Below, piece by piece: positions 60,317 through 64,000 of a stretch of 64,000 nt of DNA. Origin of the DNA: Adlercreutzia mucosicola DSM 19490 (GTDB lineage: Bacteria > Actinomycetota > Coriobacteriia > Coriobacteriales > Eggerthellaceae); assembly GCF_000422625.1 (NCBI RefSeq), contig NZ_AUGK01000006.1, positions 117,540 through 181,539 of the forward strand. Direction: 5' to 3'. Within the stretch, counting starts at the first letter, position 1, and the number at the start of each line of letters is the position of its first letter. Position numbers and translations under genes: made by a program. The notes below the pieces were generated by a model. That model was given only the letters and a program-made list of their open reading frames with translations, was not told the origin of the DNA and did not search any database.

Positions 60317-61888
60317 TCAGTGGTCGTTCATGTTGAAGGCGTTCTTCATGGCCACGGTGCGCTGGTCGAGCACGGTGCCCAGCAGGGAGCGGGTCTGGGC
60401 CTGCACCGAGTCTGCGAGGGCTTGGTTGGCGGCGGCCAGTTCCGCCTGCACCGCTGCGTCGTCCATGGCGTCCAGGTTCATCGTGCCCTCTTTGGCCAGC
60501 GCCATAAGCTTCGCGTCGGTCTCATGCAGCATCTGGTAACCCTGGGCCATGGTGTTCAGACGGTAGCCCTGGATGGGCTCGTAGCTCTCGAAGAACTGCG
60601 GGTCGGCGAGGCCGGCCACGAGGCGGTTGTTCCAATAGAGGCTGTCGGTCGTGACCGCGGTGGGCGTGTCCAGGTACGCCGGCATGGTCGTCACGTTCGC
60701 GTACATCGCCACGGCGGTGTTGAAGGGGCCGGACGCCGGTGCGAACCAGTGCACGCCGCGCAGGGCCACGGGCACATTCGGGCGGATGCAGAGCACCGAG
60801 CACTCAGAGGTGCGGTCGATGCCCACGTAGCGGTACTGGTGGCGCGTCTCGGGCGTGCCCTTGGTGCCGTAGGGGTCGTACTCGGTGCCGTCGTAGGTGG
60901 TGGCGAGCAGGTCCTTCACGTCGGAGGCGGACAGCTTCTTATCGGGGCGCAGGGCCCAGGGGATGTCAAGGCTCTCGGGGCCGAAGGCGGGCGCTGCGCC
61001 CTGGAAGCGGGGGTCGGAGGGGGTCAGGCGACGGCAGAGGTACCACTTGCGCGGGGCGTTGTAGAGCTGGTCGAGCCAGGTATAAGTGGAAAACGCGATG
61101 CGGGCGTTGAAGTAGCGCGGCAGCCCCTGTACGGTCTCGCCTGTGTCTCCCTCGTGGGCCGGCATGTCCATCAGCAGGTCGTGATCGCGGATCCACTGGG
61201 CCAAGTCGGCGCTGCACATGTAGTCGTGCTGCTCGCCCAGGGCATCGGCCAAATCGAAGTGATCGATGCCCTGGCGGTTCGGCTGCACCACGTAGCAGTC
61301 GTCGGGCACGCGGCGGGCGATCCAATGGTGGCCGCCGATGTTCTCCCAGTACCACACGTCGTCGGCATCGCCGAAGGCCACGCCGTTGGTCTCGTAGGTG
61401 CCGTACTTTTCCACCAGCATGCCCAGCCGCTGCACGCCCTCCCGGGCGCTATGGATGTAGGGCAGGGTGATGGTGGGCAGGTTCTCCTCGCCGATGCCGC
61501 CGGGCGCTTCGGGCTTGTAGTCGGCGTCACCCGGCTTGCCCTGGGCCGGCTGGTATGCCACGAGCGGATCGGCGCCGAGCACCCGGGCGTTGGCGGAGAT
61601 GGTCTCAGTGGCCGACATGGACACGTTCGCTGCGTTGATGCCGGTCTCGGCCCACACGCCGTTCGAGAGATCGGCGTGGGGCGTGCAGGTGTAGCGCAGG
61701 GGATTGTCGGGCAGCTCGATGGTGAGGTGGTTGGCCACGCCGGTGTAGGTGCGCGGCTGGTCCTCGGGGTTCACGACGACGAGCTTCTTCGGGTCGAACG
61801 AGAAATCTTCGCCGTCCTCGTTGCGGGCGACGATGGTGGAGCCGTCATTGGTGGCGAGGCGGCCGACGAGCAGGGTGGTGCATGCCAT
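60317..61888 (-). CDS. pepD: C69-family dipeptidase
   Basis: 523 residues. The N-terminal nucleophile Cys is residue 3 (MACTTLLVGRLATNDGST), followed by IVARNEDGED and later ETGINAANVSMSATETI, YWENIGGHHWIARRVPDDC and the long C-terminal peptidase U34/C69 region (ECSVLCIRPN). It cleaves dipeptides with broad specificity; the first two residues would be removed for activity. No signal peptide, so it is cytoplasmic. Monocistronic, with a terminator just downstream. Confidence 0.92.
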   Translation of the reverse strand: MACTTLLVGRLATNDGSTIVARNEDGEDFSFDPKKLVVVNPEDQPRTYTGVANHLTIELPDNPLRYTCTPHADLSNGVWAETGINAANVSMSATETISANARVLGADPLVAYQPAQGKPGDADYKPEAPGGIGEENLPTITLPYIHSAREGVQRLGMLVEKYGTYETNGVAFGDADDVWYWENIGGHHWIARRVPDDCYVVQPNRQGIDHFDLADALGEQHDYMCSADLAQWIRDHDLLMDMPAHEGDTGETVQGLPRYFNARIAFSTYTWLDQLYNAPRKWYLCRRLTPSDPRFQGAAPAFGPESLDIPWALRPDKKLSASDVKDLLATTYDGTEYDPYGTKGTPETRHQYRYVGIDRTSECSVLCIRPNVPVALRGVHWFAPASGPFNTAVAMYANVTTMPAYLDTPTAVTTDSLYWNNRLVAGLADPQFFESYEPIQGYRLNTMAQGYQMLHETDAKLMALAKEGTMNLDAMDDAAVQAELAAANQALADSVQAQTRSLLGTVLDQRTVAMKNAFNMNDH

Positions 61889-62080
61889 GGTATCTCCTCG
61901 GTTGGGGGCTTTTGTTGCTGTCCCCCATGGTGTGCCCGCCGCAACCGGGCCCGGCGGCTCGCGGCAAACTTGTTCGGAGACCGTTGCCAGATGGCTGCGC
62001 CGCCGATAGGGAAGGGAAAGAGGGGTGGGGCCGCTCGAGCGCGGCGCCGGGATGCGAGGGGAACTCGGAAGCGCCGCGTT

Positions 62081-63424
62081 CTAAGCGCGCTCGGCCTCGG
62101 GGGCGAAGGGGATCGGATCGGGGTGGGCCTTCTCCTCGTCGAGGTACTTCAGGCTGTGGGAGTTGAGGGCCCACAAGGTGATGAGCATCCAGCAGCCGGC
62201 CAGCCCGAGGGCGGCAGCCGACACGCCCAGGCCCTCTACCGCGAGCGAGGTGGCGAACACGGCCACGGGGGCAGCGGCCAGGGTAAGGGAGTTCTGGGTC
62301 CCCAGGGCGCTTCCACGGTTCTCGGCCGGAATGCGGTCGAAGATGAAGAAGCCGAGCAGGGCTGAGATGGGGCCGGCAGACAGGCCCAGGACGAGGGCGC
62401 TAGCGATGAGCAGCGGGAACGCGGGCAGAAGGCCCAGGCCCAGGATTCCCGAGGCCATGCCGGCGAGCGACAGGACGTACCAGGTGCGGCGGCGCAGCTT
62501 GTGGGCCATGGCCGCGTAGCCCAGCGAGCTGGCGAGCATGCCGGCGGACATGGCCGACAGCACGTAGCCGAGCAGCTCCGGTGTCTGGGCGGCGGTGAAG
62601 TGCACGGGCAGCACGAGGCCCTGGAGCGATCCCATCACCATGACCACGCCGAAGCTGATGAACATCGAGGAGCGCAGCAAGGTGTCGCTGGCGAATAGCA
62701 CGCGCACTCCGTCGCGCAGGGCGTGCCACGCGCCGGATACCAGGCCGCGCGGCGGCTGGCTGCTGGCGGGGGCGGTCGCGGAGGCATCGGCGGCCGCGCC
62801 GTGCACAGCACCGAGGGAGCGAGGCAGAGTGAGGGTAACAAGGGCTGCGGCCAGCGACATGGCGGCGGTGAACCACAGGGCGTTCACGCTGCCCACGAAC
62901 CCCATGAGGAAGGCGGCCAGGGCCGGCCCCACGATGACCACGAGGGAATCGAGGGATTGGGTCAGTCCCATGAACTTCTGCAGGCTGTGATTATCGCGCT
63001 CGCACACGGCCGGCACGAGGGAGTCGCGGGCGGTCATGCCGGGGATGTCGCCGATGGCGCCCAGAAGGCCGAGGGCGACGAACCATCCGAAGGACAAGCC
63101 CCAGATCATATCAACGATGGGCAGGAGGGCCACACTGGCCGCCGATAGGATGTCGGAGACGATGGACACATTGCGGCGGTTGAAGCGGTCGGTGAGCGCC
63201 CCACCGATGAGGCCGATGAGGAACTGGGGCACGGCGCAGATGAGCGCCAGCGTGCCGGCGGCCAGGGCATCGCCGGTGGTGGCGAGCAGCACGAGCGGCA
63301 GGATGACGCCGGCCACGGAGTTGCCGAGTAGCGAGCACGCGCAGGACAGCAGGTAGCGCGGGGCGACCTTGCGGGGACGATGGGGCGGTCGGGCTGTGCG
63401 GGCCACGGGGGCGGCGAGGGACAT
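62081..63424 (-). CDS. MFS transporter
   Basis: 447 residues with about 12 hydrophobic helices. Loop 2-3 motif GALTDRFNRRNVSIVSDIL (GxLaDRxxrr) near 75-93, a second-half counterpart AAMAHKLRRRTWYV near 300, and IFDRIPAENRGSALG near 360. It belongs to the MFS_3/multidrug-type subgroup (ALLGxxxF, TLxxxA). Probable drug or metabolite efflux; the substrate is unknown. The 192-base gap 61889-62080 holds no gene. Confidence 0.85.
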   Translation of the reverse strand: MSLAAPVARTARPPHRPRKVAPRYLLSCACSLLGNSVAGVILPLVLLATTGDALAAGTLALICAVPQFLIGLIGGALTDRFNRRNVSIVSDILSAASVALLPIVDMIWGLSFGWFVALGLLGAIGDIPGMTARDSLVPAVCERDNHSLQKFMGLTQSLDSLVVIVGPALAAFLMGFVGSVNALWFTAAMSLAAALVTLTLPRSLGAVHGAAADASATAPASSQPPRGLVSGAWHALRDGVRVLFASDTLLRSSMFISFGVVMVMGSLQGLVLPVHFTAAQTPELLGYVLSAMSAGMLASSLGYAAMAHKLRRRTWYVLSLAGMASGILGLGLLPAFPLLIASALVLGLSAGPISALLGFFIFDRIPAENRGSALGTQNSLTLAAAPVAVFATSLAVEGLGVSAAALGLAGCWMLITLWALNSHSLKYLDEEKAHPDPIPFAPEAERA

Positions 63425-63634
63425 GCGGGGGCCTTTCTCGAAGGGGCAGGTGCGTTCGAGGGTCAGTAAAAACTATGACGCAGCGTCGGGGTCAAACGTT
63501 CCCATGAAGGAGTTGTGAAGAGAGCGGGGCGGGGAGGGCCGCGCCCTGCTCTCCTTCCGGCCTCTTGGGCGATCCCCAAACGCCTTTTGTTCCAGCTGGG
63601 CCGGCAGGGGTCGGGTAACGCGGCGCGCGGGTCT

Positions 63635-64000
63635 CTACGCGCTGCGGGGCGCGGCGCTGCCGGCTTCGGTGGTGCCGTCGGCCCGCTCTGCGCGTACGCG
63701 CTCGGCCATGATGCCCTCGATGCCCCGCTCGATGCGGTCGTAGACGTCTTGCTGGGCTGGGTTGTTCCCCTCGAAGGCGATTTCGCCCAAGAATCGCTCC
63801 CGGTCGGTGGAGGGGCGCAGCCAGTTGGCCGTGTCGAAGCAGGCGATGACGGGGGCCAGGGTCTCGAGGGACTCGTCGACGAGGGCGGCCCGCTCAAGCT
63901 CGGGGGCATCGGGCGCGAGGGCGCCTAGGCGCTCGTCGAGTTGTTCCAGGGCCTGCACCAGGTTCTCATTGGCAATGCACTCGATGACGCGCTCCAATTC
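63635..64000 (-). CDS. Hypothetical protein, 5' end outside the window
   Basis: At least 121 codons, open to the window edge. The visible part is acidic and helical (ALEQLDERLGALAPDAPELE) with a middle section CFDTANWLRPSTDRERFLGE. A TTG near the edge could be a start but the gene probably extends further. No family is recognised. The gap 63425-63634 shows no gene. Confidence 0.5.
   Translation of the reverse strand, partial: ELERVIECIANENLVQALEQLDERLGALAPDAPELERAALVDESLETLAPVIACFDTANWLRPSTDRERFLGEIAFEGNNPAQQDVYDRIERGIEGIMAERVRAERADGTTEAGSAAPRSA

Noticed and set aside
1-64000. tRNA or rRNA genes
   Set aside because: No conserved tRNA loop sequences or rRNA segments were noticed by eye; the T-box leader is the only structured RNA I can support.

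Overview
The window is about 64 kb of high-GC chromosomal DNA, most likely from a Coriobacteriia gut anaerobe of the family Eggerthellaceae; the genus cannot be fixed from the sequence. The reasons are GC-rich third positions with GTG/TTG starts behind good AGGAGG sites, a FabK-type type II fatty acid cluster with a fused AccD-AccA, meso-diaminopimelate dehydrogenase, an LPXTG surface protein with a sortase, and a 12-TM LuxR regulator next to a Tat-secreted FAD reductase, a pairing typical of Eggerthella-like genomes.

Layout. 1-5.1 kb: TIM-barrel enzyme (partial), Ppx/GppA phosphatase, sortase, tail-anchored protein and CapA-like protein. 5.1-9.7 kb: a 1263-residue LPQTG wall protein and a small membrane protein. 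9.7-15.2 kb: a repeat-rich accessory region with an AAA/DUF4143 ATPase between two A/T-rich repeat arrays, a membrane-anchored sigma factor, and a PD-(D/E)XK-like gene between two copies of a 168-bp inverted-repeat element. 15.2-23.6 kb: fatty acid synthesis (fabH divergent from fabK-fabD-fabG-fabF-fabZ-accDA). 23.6-36.8 kb: RmlD-like reductase, DAP dehydrogenase, a two-component system with a divergent C39-like protein, an ABC exporter, an HTH/Ser-Thr kinase pair, a SpoU methyltransferase and an acyltransferase-like membrane protein. 36.9-46.5 kb: LuxR regulator, UppP, two truncated gene remnants, an AbrB-MNT/HEPN toxin-antitoxin pair, the LuxR-flavoprotein pair, an HdeD-like protein, chorismate mutase and DAHP synthase. 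46.5-53.7 kb: a second PD-(D/E)XK-like paralogue followed by another inverted-repeat element, a T-box (UGG specifier) leader controlling a complete ECF transporter, and a hipBA module flanked by a duplicated ecfT 3' end. 53.7-64 kb: zinc-ribbon/acetyltransferase-like/esterase operon, a HelD-like helicase split in two, LytTR regulator with small membrane protein, C69 dipeptidase, MFS transporter and a partial gene at the edge.

How it fits together: housekeeping modules (lipid, peptidoglycan, aromatic amino acid) are interleaved with small defence or addiction modules and non-autonomous repeats. The strongest lead for something undescribed is the PD-(D/E)XK-like protein family, found twice, each time next to short inverted-repeat elements, together with the repeat-flanked AAA ATPase. 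The strongest metabolic prediction is a tryptophan-responsive ECF importer.
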